Assembly: GCA_964203055.1 (NCBI GenBank)
Contig: CAXNKS010000001.1
Span: 496,001-560,000 of the forward strand
DNA: 64,000 nucleotides
Source: Fontibacterium temperatum
Lineage (GTDB): Bacteria > Pseudomonadota > Alphaproteobacteria > Pelagibacterales > Pelagibacteraceae
Direction: 5' to 3'
Position numbers and translations under genes: made by a program
The notes under the pieces: model-generated
What the model was told of the DNA's origin: nothing
The model's input: the letters and a program-made list of their open reading frames with translations, nothing else
Database searches by the model: none
In this document: in pieces, positions 9,731 to 18,050 of the stretch
Layout: every line of letters starts with the position of its first letter
How positions within the stretch are numbered: the first letter of the stretch is position 1

Positions 9731-11511
9731 TAATATACTCTCGCTTTCGGTGGAAAATATTGCACTTCATTAGTTAAAGTAAAATTATGTACATTTCTGT
9801 AATCTATTTTTACTTTCTCACCATCTTGCCAAGCTAGTGTATGTTTCATCCAATTCTCATCATTTCTCTCTTTAAAATCTTCTCTAGAATGTGCGCCTCT
9901 ACTTTCTTTTCTATTTTCAGCAGATGCCATTGTAACAAGAGATTGTCTTATTAAATTATCAAACTCTAAAGTTTCAATTAAATCTGTATTAAAGATTAAA
10001 GATTTATCTGAAACTGAAATGTCGTCCATTCCTTGCCATGGTTTTCTAATTTCTTCCATGCCTTCTTTTAAAATTTTAGCATCTCTAAATACTGCACAAT
10101 TTTTTTGCATTGTTCTTTGCATTTTATCTCTAAGTACAGAAGTTGGTGTTCCGCCGTTTGAATTTCTCAATTTATCAAATCTTGAAATTGATTTTTGTGT
10201 TTCACTTTCAGGAATTACCTCGTGTTTAGAATTTGGTTTTACTATTGTGGCAGCTCTCATAGCTGCAGCTCTGCCGAATACCACAAGATCAATTAATGAA
10301 TTAGATCCTAATCTATTAGCGCCGTGAACTGAAACGCAGGCTGCTTCTCCAACTGCCATTAAACCAGGCACAGTTACATCTTTTCCATTTTCAGTTTTCG
10401 ATATTACTTCACCATAATAATTAGTTGGAATTCCTCCCATGTTGTAATGAACTGTTGGAACAACTGGTATTGGTTCCTTTGTTACATCTACGCCAGCGAA
10501 AATTTTTGCAGATTCAGAAATTCCAGGAAGTCTTTCATGTAAAACTTTGGGATCTAAATGATTTAAATGTAGATAAATATGATCTTTATTTTTACCAACT
10601 CCTCTACCTTCGTTAATTTCAATTGTCATAGATCTTGAAACTACATCTCTTGATGCAAGATCTTTTGCTGAAGGCGCATATCGTTCCATGAATCTTTCGC
10701 CTTCAGAATTAACTAAAAATCCACCTTCTCCTCGAGAACCTTCAGTAATTAAACATCCAGCTCCATAAATTCCTGTTGGATGAAATTGAATAAATTCCAT
10801 ATCTTGTAATGGTAAACCAGCTCTTAAAACCATCGCATTACCATCTCCTGTACAAGTATGCGCTGATGTTGCTGAAAAATATGCTCTTCCATACCCACCT
10901 GTTGCTAAAATTGTCATATTAGCTCTGAAGCGATGAATAGTTCCATCTTGCAGATTCCAAGCAGTAACTCCGTGACATTTTCCATTATGCATTAATAAAT
11001 CTAATGCAAAATATTCTATAAAAAATTCAGTATTTTTTTTTAGTGCTTGACCATAAAGCGTGTGAAGAATTGCATGTCCGGTTCTATCTGCAGCAGCACA
11101 AGTTCTTTGAGCAATACCATTTCCATAATTAGCGGTCATTCCCCCAAATGGTCTTTGGTAAATTTTTCCCTCTTCAGTTCTACTAAAAGGAACTCCATAT
11201 TTTTCAAGCTCAATTACTGCTCTTGGAGCTTCTTTACATAAATACTCAATGGCATCTTGATCGCCTAACCAATCAGCGCCTTTTACCGTATCATACATAT
11301 GCCAACGCCAATCGTCCTCCGACATGTTTCCTAATGCAGCAGAGATTCCGCCTTGCGCTGCAGCAGTGTGACTTCTTGTTGGAAATACTTTTGAAATACA
11401 AGCTGTCTTAAGTCCAGCCTCAGCTAAACCAACGGCTGCTCTTAATCCCGAGCCACCAGCTCCTACAACAATAACATCATATTCGTGATCAATAATTGGA
11501 TAAGTGCTCAT
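9730..11511 (-). CDS. sdhA: Succinate dehydrogenase flavoprotein subunit
   Basis: Oxidises succinate to fumarate with covalent FAD. The 593 residues have the dinucleotide fold GAGGSGLRAAVGLAEAG near the N terminus. The flavin-linking histidine is in RSHTAAAQGG, the substrate/active-site region is FHPTGIYGAG with RGEGG, and the C-terminal signature is ESRGAHSREDF. Length and motifs are normal for the family. It overlaps sdhD by 4 bp (ATGA) and sdhB by 1 bp. Confidence 0.97.
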   Translation of the reverse strand: MSTYPIIDHEYDVIVVGAGGSGLRAAVGLAEAGLKTACISKVFPTRSHTAAAQGGISAALGNMSEDDWRWHMYDTVKGADWLGDQDAIEYLCKEAPRAVIELEKYGVPFSRTEEGKIYQRPFGGMTANYGNGIAQRTCAAADRTGHAILHTLYGQALKKNTEFFIEYFALDLLMHNGKCHGVTAWNLQDGTIHRFRANMTILATGGYGRAYFSATSAHTCTGDGNAMVLRAGLPLQDMEFIQFHPTGIYGAGCLITEGSRGEGGFLVNSEGERFMERYAPSAKDLASRDVVSRSMTIEINEGRGVGKNKDHIYLHLNHLDPKVLHERLPGISESAKIFAGVDVTKEPIPVVPTVHYNMGGIPTNYYGEVISKTENGKDVTVPGLMAVGEAACVSVHGANRLGSNSLIDLVVFGRAAAMRAATIVKPNSKHEVIPESETQKSISRFDKLRNSNGGTPTSVLRDKMQRTMQKNCAVFRDAKILKEGMEEIRKPWQGMDDISVSDKSLIFNTDLIETLEFDNLIRQSLVTMASAENRKESRGAHSREDFKERNDENWMKHTLAWQDGEKVKIDYRNVHNFTLTNEVQYFPPKARVY

Positions 11512-11840
11512 AAAATAATTATAATCAATGATACAATGCCAACAACGGGAAGTACAGCCGAGTATAACATTATGATTTTATTTAAAACTCCCTTCAAACG
11601 TTCGTCCTGAATATAATCTTCAATAATCTCACCTAGACCTAATTTTAAATGCAAACCTGCAAATATTAAAAATAAAGTAAAAATAATTATTGAGAAATAA
11701 TTATCAAAAAAATCTAGTGCGCCTGTGTAATCCTTGTTAACTAAGTCGACTAAAGAATATAAAAAAAATAATAACAAAGGCATTAATACAACTGCACTGA
11801 CTCTTTGTATTATCCATTTATTTAAAGCATGATTTTTCAT
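11508..11840 (-). CDS. sdhD: Succinate dehydrogenase membrane anchor, SdhD
   Basis: Small hydrophobic subunit of complex II with three predicted membrane helices (about 10-33, 50-70 and 85-108). It begins MKNHALNKWIIQRVSAVVLMP, where the WIIQRVSAV stretch resembles the heme/quinone-side helix of SdhD. I prefer the ATG at 11840 because it forms a TAATG junction with the sdhC stop. An alternative ATG at 11852 adds MDYI. Gene order sdhC-D-A-B supports the call more than sequence identity does, as anchors diverge quickly. Confidence 0.88.
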   Translation of the reverse strand: MKNHALNKWIIQRVSAVVLMPLLLFFLYSLVDLVNKDYTGALDFFDNYFSIIIFTLFLIFAGLHLKLGLGEIIEDYIQDERLKGVLNKIIMLYSAVLPVVGIVSLIIIIL

Positions 11841-12211
11841 TATATAATCCAAATAAAAAATGTTGTTAAAATAGATAGAAATAAAACAATTATTCCAGAA
11901 AGATTTGCAGTCTTAATTTCGTAACCATAACCAAAATCCCAAGCAAGATGTCTAATGCCATTAAACATGTGATAAACAAATGACCAAGTAAAACCTACAA
12001 GAATAAATTTGCCTATAAAACTTCTTAGAAATTTTTGATAAAAATTATAATATTCAGGTCCTAAAGCTAAGAATAAAATCCACAAAACAATTACAAAAAA
12101 TCCCACAGTATTAATTGTGCCGGTAAGTCTATGCGTAATTGATAATAAAGATGAAAACTGCCACTTATAAATCTGGAGATGAGGAGATAGTGGACCAGAG
12201 TTTTTTTCCAT
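11840..12211 (-). CDS. sdhC: Succinate dehydrogenase cytochrome b556 subunit, SdhC
   Basis: Membrane anchor of 123 residues with the family signature near the N terminus: RPLSPHL-like GPLSPHLQIYKW followed by SITHRLTGT, where the S and R contact quinone. The heme-ligand histidine region HMFNGIRHLAWD (about 80-91) is also present. Three membrane helices are apparent. It lies 9 bp downstream of asd and overlaps sdhD by 1 bp. Confidence 0.93.
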   Translation of the reverse strand: MEKNSGPLSPHLQIYKWQFSSLLSITHRLTGTINTVGFFVIVLWILFLALGPEYYNFYQKFLRSFIGKFILVGFTWSFVYHMFNGIRHLAWDFGYGYEIKTANLSGIIVLFLSILTTFFIWII

Positions 12212-12220
12212 AAAAAATAT

Positions 12221-13234
12221 TTAATTATTTCTTATATGCTTTTTAACTAAAACCTCCGCTATTTGCACTGCATTAAAGGCCGCGCCTTTTAATAAATTGT
12301 CAGAAACGATCCACATATTTACAGCATTTTTTGTAGGATCTCTTCTAATTCTAGAAATGTAAGTTAAAAAGCTTCCGGCAGACTCAACGGGGGTTGCATA
12401 GCCTCCGTTCTTTTTTTGATCAATAACTTTACAGCTAGGTGCTTTCATTAAAGTTGAACGTATTTGCTTAATATCGAATTTCTTTTTAAGTTCAACGTTC
12501 ACAGTTTCTGAATGAGAAACAAGCACTGGAACACGTACGCATGTTGCTGTTAATTTAATATTCTTATCTAATATCTTTTTTGTCTCATTTTCCATTTTCC
12601 ACTCTTCTTTTGTAGATCCATCTTTCATGAAAACATCAATGTGAGGAATAACGTTAAATGCTATTTGTTTTGTAAATTTCTTGGGTTTAATTTTCTTGTT
12701 ATTTAAATAATCTTTTGTCTGAGAAATTAGTTCATCCATAGCAGCTTTTCCTGCTCCTGATACTGACTGATAAGTCGATGTTACAACTCTTTTTATCTTA
12801 AATTTGTCGTGGAGAGGTTTTAAAGCCACAACTAATTGCGCTGTTGAACAGTTTGGATTGGCAATAATATTTGTCTTTTTATAATCTTTAATTGCATGTT
12901 CATTCACTTCAGGAACAATCAATGGGATGTCTTTGAATGATCTAAAATAACTTGAATATTCAATTACAATTGAATCTTTTGCAATCTTTGGTGCCCAAGT
13001 TTTTGCAAGTTTAGATCCTGCACAAAAAAAAGTAATATCTACTTTTCTAAAATCAAAATCTTCTAAGCTTCTAACTTCAATATTTTTATTTCTAAATTTT
13101 ATAAATTTTCCAACACTTTTTTTTGAGGCTAATAAATAAAGTATATTTACTGGAAACTTTCGTCTTTCTAAAACTTCGATTGTTTTTCTGCCTGCGTTTC
13201 CTGTGCTTCCTACGATTGCAATATTTGCTCTCAT
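12221..13234 (-). CDS. asd: Aspartate-semialdehyde dehydrogenase
   Basis: Reduces aspartyl phosphate to aspartate semialdehyde on the way to lysine/diaminopimelate, threonine and methionine. The 337 residues begin with the NADP-binding VGSTGNAGRKTIEVL. The catalytic cysteine is C129 in IANPNCSTAQL, and the active-site region VSGAGKAAMDEL follows. The C-terminal half has VRVPVLVSHSETVNVEL with the expected histidine. It overlaps the leuB stop by 1 bp. Placement next to leuCDB recurs in alphaproteobacteria. Confidence 0.95.
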   Translation of the reverse strand: MRANIAIVGSTGNAGRKTIEVLERRKFPVNILYLLASKKSVGKFIKFRNKNIEVRSLEDFDFRKVDITFFCAGSKLAKTWAPKIAKDSIVIEYSSYFRSFKDIPLIVPEVNEHAIKDYKKTNIIANPNCSTAQLVVALKPLHDKFKIKRVVTSTYQSVSGAGKAAMDELISQTKDYLNNKKIKPKKFTKQIAFNVIPHIDVFMKDGSTKEEWKMENETKKILDKNIKLTATCVRVPVLVSHSETVNVELKKKFDIKQIRSTLMKAPSCKVIDQKKNGGYATPVESAGSFLTYISRIRRDPTKNAVNMWIVSDNLLKGAAFNAVQIAEVLVKKHIRNN

Positions 13235-14328
13235 TATTTTAGTTTGGATATAACCAAATCACCCATTTCTGAAGTTGAAACTTTTTTCTGACCTTTTTCC
13301 ATTATATCTTGCGTTCTATGACCATCTTTAAGAACATCTTTAACTGCCTGATCAAGCATATCCGCTTCTTTGTCCATATCAAAAGAATAACGTAAAGCCA
13401 TAGAAAAACTCAAGATTGACGCAAGTGGATTTGCAATATTTTTACCCGCTATGTCAGGTGCAGAGCCATGACAAGGTTCATACATTGATTTAAATTTTCC
13501 ATCTTTATTCTTTCCGCTTAATGATGCTGAAGGTAACATTCCAAGTGAACCCGTTAACATTCCAGCCTCATCTGAAAGCATATCTCCAAACAAGTTATCA
13601 GTTACGATCACATCAAATTGTTTAGGATTTCTAACTAATTGCATAGCGCAATTATCTGCTAGCATATGGCTCAGTTCTACATCTTTAAATTCTTTCTTAT
13701 GCAACTCTTCTACTTCTTCTCTCCATAATAAACCGGCTTCCATAACATTAGATTTTTCACAAGAAGTAACTTTATTGCCTCTTTTTCTTGCAAGTTCAAA
13801 AGCAACCCTAGCAACTCTTTGAATTTCGCTTGATGTGTAAGTGTGAGTATTTGTGCCTTTTTTTTCACCATTAGGTAATTTTTCAACTCCTCTTGGAGTT
13901 CCAAAATAAATACCTCCTGTAAGCTCTCGCACAATCATAATATCTAAATCAGAAACAACTTCTGGCTTTAAAGTAGATGCATTAGCAAGTTCTTTAAAAC
14001 AAATTGCAGGTCTTAAATTTGCAAATAATTCTAAATCTTTTCTAAGTCTTAATAAGGCTCTCTCAGGTCTTTTAGAAAATTCTAATTTATCCCACTTTGG
14101 GCCACCCACGGCTCCTAATAAAACTGCGTCACTTGCCATTGCAACTTCCATTACTTTGTCAGTAATTGGAGTTCCATGCTTATCAAAGGAGATTCCTCCT
14201 GCTAATTCTTCAGTAATATCAAAATCAGTAGATTTATTTTTATTAAACCAAACAATAATTTTTTTAACCTCATTCATTACCTCCGGTCCAATTCCATCTC
14301 CAGCAAGAATAAGAAGTTTTTTTTTCAT
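13234..14328 (-). CDS. leuB: 3-isopropylmalate dehydrogenase
   Basis: Oxidative decarboxylation of 3-isopropylmalate in leucine synthesis. The protein (364 residues from the ATG at 14328) starts MKKKLLILAGDGIGPEV. It contains LLGAVGGPKWD, the substrate arginines of RPERALLRLRKDLELFANLRP, the metal/substrate site TDNLFGDMLSDEAGML, and the NAD-binding EPCHGSAPDIAGKNIANP. I choose 14328 over the in-frame ATG at 14340 because it gives a 1-bp TAATG overlap with leuD, the same junction seen between other genes of this operon. Confidence 0.95.
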   Translation of the reverse strand: MKKKLLILAGDGIGPEVMNEVKKIIVWFNKNKSTDFDITEELAGGISFDKHGTPITDKVMEVAMASDAVLLGAVGGPKWDKLEFSKRPERALLRLRKDLELFANLRPAICFKELANASTLKPEVVSDLDIMIVRELTGGIYFGTPRGVEKLPNGEKKGTNTHTYTSSEIQRVARVAFELARKRGNKVTSCEKSNVMEAGLLWREEVEELHKKEFKDVELSHMLADNCAMQLVRNPKQFDVIVTDNLFGDMLSDEAGMLTGSLGMLPSASLSGKNKDGKFKSMYEPCHGSAPDIAGKNIANPLASILSFSMALRYSFDMDKEADMLDQAVKDVLKDGHRTQDIMEKGQKKVSTSEMGDLVISKLK

Positions 14329-14930
14329 TAATATAACCAAGGAGTTAGATTTTTTTTATTTTGTTCAAAGATATTAATTTTAGCATCTTTTTTTAGAGTA
14401 AGAGCAATGTCGTCATAACCATTTAATAAACATTCTTTTCTAAATGATTCAATTTCAAAATCGAAAGGTCTATTGTCCCCTTTATGAATTTTTTGATCAA
14501 TCAAATCAATTTCTATTTCTTTATTTTTTTTTGCAGCCTCAGATAATTCTTTAACCTGATTTTCTGGAAGAACGATTGGTAAAATTCCATTTTTAAAACA
14601 GTTGTTATAGAAAATATCTGCAAAACTTTCAGCAATGATACATTTAATACCAAAATCTAATAATGCCCAGGGCGCATGCTCTCTAGATGATCCGCAACCA
14701 AAATTTTTACCTGAAATCAAAATTTTTGCTTTATTGAAAGGGGCATTATTTAAAATAAAACTTTTTATTGCGTTTCCTTTTTCATCATAACGCATTTCAT
14801 AAAACAAAGCAGAACCAAGGCCTGTTCTTTTGATTGTCTTTAAAAATTGTTTTGGAATAATCATATCCGTATCAATATTTGAAATCTGAAGATCGGCTGC
14901 AATACTTTTAACTTTTGCAAACTTTTCCAT
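14328..14930 (-). CDS. leuD: 3-isopropylmalate dehydratase small subunit
   Basis: Small swivelling-domain subunit of isopropylmalate isomerase. The 200 residues contain the hallmark ISGKNFGCGSSREHAPWAL (substrate-binding GSSREHA) and the N-terminal NIDTDMIIPKQFLK. Length is normal for the LeuD type that works with an LeuC of about 466 residues. It overlaps both leuC and leuB by one base, consistent with stoichiometric coupled translation. Confidence 0.95.
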   Translation of the reverse strand: MEKFAKVKSIAADLQISNIDTDMIIPKQFLKTIKRTGLGSALFYEMRYDEKGNAIKSFILNNAPFNKAKILISGKNFGCGSSREHAPWALLDFGIKCIIAESFADIFYNNCFKNGILPIVLPENQVKELSEAAKKNKEIEIDLIDQKIHKGDNRPFDFEIESFRKECLLNGYDDIALTLKKDAKINIFEQNKKNLTPWLY

Positions 14931-16330
14931 TAAATAATCTTTCTAATATCTACAAATTTACCCTCAATTGCAGCAGCGGCTGCCATAACTGGACTCACAA
15001 GATGTGTTCTTCCACCTCTTCCTTGTCTTCCTTCAAAATTTCTATTTGAAGTAGAGGCACATCTTTCTTTTGGTTTTAATTGATCCGGATTCATTCCAAG
15101 ACACATTGAACATCCAGGTTCTCTCCACTCAAATCCTGATTCTTTGAATATTTTATCTAAGCCTTCTTTTTCAGCTTGTAATTTTACAAGTCCAGAACCT
15201 GGAACAACAATTGCATCAACGTTTTTATTTACTTTTTTTCCTTTAACTATTTTTGCAACTTCTCTTAAATCTTCAATTCTTCCATTGGTGCAAGAGCCTA
15301 TAAAAACCTTATCAATTTTAATATCCTGAATGGCAGTATTGGGTTCTAAGCCCATATAATCCAAAGATCTTAGAATAGATTTTTTTCTATCTTCATTTTT
15401 TTCTAAATTTGGATCAGGAACTTTTCCATTAATGGAGGCTATATCTTGAGGACTTGTTCCCCAAGTAACTGTTGGCTCAATATCTTTTCCTTGCAAATGA
15501 AGTTCTCTATCAAATTTTGCATCTTTATCTGTATATAAAGCGCTCCAATATTTAAGTGCTTTTTCCCAATTATCTCCCTTTGGAGCTAATGGTCTTCCTT
15601 TAATATAATCAAATGTTTTTTGATCAGGGGCAACAAGTCCAGCTCGAGCACCTGCTTCGATACTCATATTACAAACCGTCATTCTTTCTTCCATAGAAAA
15701 GTTTCTAAAAACTTCTCCACAGTATTCAATAACGTAACCGGTTCCACCTGCTGTTCCAATTTTTCCAATAATAGATAAGATTACATCTTTAGCAGTAACA
15801 CCCAATGGTAATTTTCCATCAACACTAATTTTAAAATTTTTGGCTCTGCTTTGAATTAAAGTTTGCGTTGCAAGAACATGCTCTACTTCTGAAGTTCCGA
15901 TTCCAAAAGCTAATGCACCAAATGCGCCATGCGTTGAAGTATGACTATCTCCACAAACAATTGTCATTCCAGGCTGAGTGAATCCTTGTTCAGGACCAAT
16001 AACATGAACAATGCCTTGTCTTTTATCTGTTAAACCAAAAAATTCTATACCAAAATCTTTACAATTTTTAGAAAGAGTCTCAACTTGAATTGCAGATTCT
16101 TTATCTGCTATTCCTTTTGATCTATCAGTTGTTGGAACGTTATGATCTACAACTGCTAATGTTGAACCAGGTAATTTTACTTTTCTATTAGATAAACGTA
16201 ATCCCTCAAATGCCTGTGGACTCGTTACTTCGTGAACTAAATGCCTATCAATGTACAATAGTGATGTTCCGTCATTTTGCTCATCAACTAAATGACTTTC
16301 CCATATTTTGTCGTAAATTGTCTTTGCCAT
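14930..16330 (-). CDS. leuC: 3-isopropylmalate dehydratase large subunit
   Basis: Aconitase-type subunit carrying the [4Fe-4S] cluster. It starts MAKTIYDKIWESHLV at 16330. The frame remains open further upstream to 16420, but that stretch lies inside rplS and is not expected to be coding. The cluster cysteines are in FIGSCTNGR and EPGCSMCLGMN. The substrate motifs GDSHTSTHGAFGALAFGIGTSE and CASTSNRNFEGRQGRGGRTHL are intact. The 466-residue length is standard. A 16-bp gap separates it from rplS. Confidence 0.96.
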   Translation of the reverse strand: MAKTIYDKIWESHLVDEQNDGTSLLYIDRHLVHEVTSPQAFEGLRLSNRKVKLPGSTLAVVDHNVPTTDRSKGIADKESAIQVETLSKNCKDFGIEFFGLTDKRQGIVHVIGPEQGFTQPGMTIVCGDSHTSTHGAFGALAFGIGTSEVEHVLATQTLIQSRAKNFKISVDGKLPLGVTAKDVILSIIGKIGTAGGTGYVIEYCGEVFRNFSMEERMTVCNMSIEAGARAGLVAPDQKTFDYIKGRPLAPKGDNWEKALKYWSALYTDKDAKFDRELHLQGKDIEPTVTWGTSPQDIASINGKVPDPNLEKNEDRKKSILRSLDYMGLEPNTAIQDIKIDKVFIGSCTNGRIEDLREVAKIVKGKKVNKNVDAIVVPGSGLVKLQAEKEGLDKIFKESGFEWREPGCSMCLGMNPDQLKPKERCASTSNRNFEGRQGRGGRTHLVSPVMAAAAAIEGKFVDIRKII

Positions 16331-16346
16331 TAAATAAAAACTAGTA

Positions 16347-16865
16347 TTACTTCTTTTTATTCTGAGCTTCTGTCTTTGGCGCTGAAGCTTTTTCCTTATT
16401 TTTTGGAGCCTGTTCAGCAACTACAGCTGCTTGTGCTTCAATATTTTGGACTGCCTCTTTTTTTGGTAAAGGTTGAATAATATCTACGCCAATTTTTTTT
16501 CTAATTTTTTCTGTAATTCTAGCTGATTTACCAGTTCTTTCTCTTAAATAATAAAGTTTTGCTCTTCTTACTTTTCCGCTTCTAATTACTTCAACAGACT
16601 CTACGTTTGGGCTGTGAACTGGAAATAATCTTTCAACACCTTCACCAAAAGAAATTTTTCTAACTGTAAAAGTAGAATTAATTCCTCTATTTTTTTTAGC
16701 AATACAAACTCCTTCGTAAGCTTGTATTCTTTGTCTTTTTCCTTCGATAATTCGAACGTTTACTTTTAAAGTATCTCCAGGAGAAAATTCTGGTAATTTT
16801 TTTTCACCAATTTTCTTAATATGAAGTTTATCTAATTCGTCTATTCTCATTGTAGAAATTTGCAT
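16347..16865 (-). CDS. rplS: Ribosomal protein L19 with charged C-terminal tail
   Basis: Large-subunit protein at the 30S-50S interface. Residues 1-125 match L19: FSPGDTLKVNVRI, GKRQRIQAYEGVCIA, TVRKISFGEGVERLFPVHSP and KLYYLRERTGKSARI. Beyond about residue 130 there is an extra tail rich in Ala, Lys, Glu and Pro (ending KTEAQNKKK), making 172 residues against a usual 115-130. Two start codons are possible (16865 or 16850); no strong ribosome-binding site separates them. Confidence 0.94.
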   Translation of the reverse strand: MQISTMRIDELDKLHIKKIGEKKLPEFSPGDTLKVNVRIIEGKRQRIQAYEGVCIAKKNRGINSTFTVRKISFGEGVERLFPVHSPNVESVEVIRSGKVRRAKLYYLRERTGKSARITEKIRKKIGVDIIQPLPKKEAVQNIEAQAAVVAEQAPKNKEKASAPKTEAQNKKK

Positions 16866-16875
16866 TAAAATTTAG

Positions 16876-17562
16876 TTATTTGTGATATTTTTCCCATAAG
16901 TCTTGTCTCTGGCGTCGTGTTATATCCTCGGATTGTGCTAAGCGCCAGTCCTTAATTTTAGCGTGATTCCCAGACAAAAGTACTTCCGGAACAGTTCTTC
17001 CTTTCCACTCTTGGGGTTTTGTATATTGAGGATATTCTAATAAATTATTTTCAAAACTCTCTTCATTTAATGAAGAAGAATTGCCAAGAACGCCTGGCAA
17101 CAATCTAAGTATGGAATCTAAAAAAACAAACGCTGCTGTTTCACCACCGGATAAAATAAAATCACCAATACTTATTTCTCTAATCTTTCTTTCTTCTATA
17201 ACTCTCTGATCAATTCCTTCAAAGTGTCCACAGATAAGATCTACTCCATTTTTTTGTGATAATTGTTTTGCAACTTTTTGCGTTAACAATTCACCTCTAG
17301 GACTTAGATAAATAAGTTCATTTTTAGAGTTTTTAATATTTTTATCCAAACAACTATCTATTACATCGGCACGCATAACCATTCCGCTTCCTCCTCCAAA
17401 AGGAGTATCATCCACACTTCCATGCTTATCTAAAGCAGAGTCCCTGATGTTAATGACATCGAGTGACCAGATTTTATTTTCTCTAGCTCTTTTATAAAGC
17501 CCGATATCTAAAATCCCTGGAAAAAATTCTGGATATAAAGTGAATATTTTTGCAGACCACAT
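16876..17562 (-). CDS. trmD: tRNA (guanine-N1-)-methyltransferase
   Basis: Makes m1G37 next to the anticodon, preventing +1 frameshifting. The 228 residues show the trefoil-knot SPOUT signatures: FTLYPEFFPGILD, DDTPFGGGSGMVMRADV, YLSPRGELLTQ, LICGHFEGIDQRV and GDFILSGGETAA. It lies between rpsP (5 bp) and rplS (10 bp). The rimM gene usually found between rpsP and trmD is absent here. Confidence 0.95.
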   Translation of the reverse strand: MWSAKIFTLYPEFFPGILDIGLYKRARENKIWSLDVINIRDSALDKHGSVDDTPFGGGSGMVMRADVIDSCLDKNIKNSKNELIYLSPRGELLTQKVAKQLSQKNGVDLICGHFEGIDQRVIEERKIREISIGDFILSGGETAAFVFLDSILRLLPGVLGNSSSLNEESFENNLLEYPQYTKPQEWKGRTVPEVLLSGNHAKIKDWRLAQSEDITRRQRQDLWEKYHK

Positions 17563-17567
17563 AATAG

Positions 17568-18038
17568 TTAATTTGTTTTTGGTGCCTCCGCTTCTGGTGC
17601 TTTTTCTTCAACCTTTGGAGCTTCTACAGGAGCTGGTTCAGCTGCTGGGGCCGCTGCTTCTGCTGCTGGGGCTGCTTCTGCTGCCGGAGCTGCTGCTGGT
17701 GCTTCTTTTGGTGCTTGGGCAGCTTTTAATCTTTCTTGAGCTTTCTTTTTAGGTAAAGCTTTAATTGGATTATTTCTTTTTTCAGGAACTGGGGCAAGAT
17801 TTGCAGCACCTAAAAATTTTGCAACTCTTAGAGTAGGCTGAGCTCCCATTTTAATCCAATGAGTTATTCTTTCTGACTCTAAGCTTAATCTTTCTGGTTT
17901 GCTTTTTGGTAATAACGGATTGAAGTATCCAAGTTTTTCAATAAATTTTCCATCTCTTGGATTTCTAGAATCTGCAACTACGATTTGATAGAAGGGTCTT
18001 TTTTTTGTTCCCCCTCTAGATAGTCTTATTTTTAACAT
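17568..18038 (-). CDS. rpsP: Ribosomal protein S16 with Ala/Pro/Glu-rich C-terminal extension
   Basis: The first 80 or so residues are ordinary S16 (MLKIRLSRGGTKKRPFYQIVVADSRNPRDGKFIEKLGYFNP at the N terminus, then WIKMGAQPTLRVAKFL). From about residue 95 the protein continues as a low-complexity tail of Ala, Pro and Glu with repeated AAPAAEA units, reaching 156 residues. Canonical S16 is about 80-90 long. Extensions of S16 occur in alphaproteobacteria, but the repetition is notable. It is 12 bp downstream of ffh. Confidence 0.95.
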   Translation of the reverse strand: MLKIRLSRGGTKKRPFYQIVVADSRNPRDGKFIEKLGYFNPLLPKSKPERLSLESERITHWIKMGAQPTLRVAKFLGAANLAPVPEKRNNPIKALPKKKAQERLKAAQAPKEAPAAAPAAEAAPAAEAAAPAAEPAPVEAPKVEEKAPEAEAPKTN

Positions 18039-18050
18039 TTATTTGCCTTT

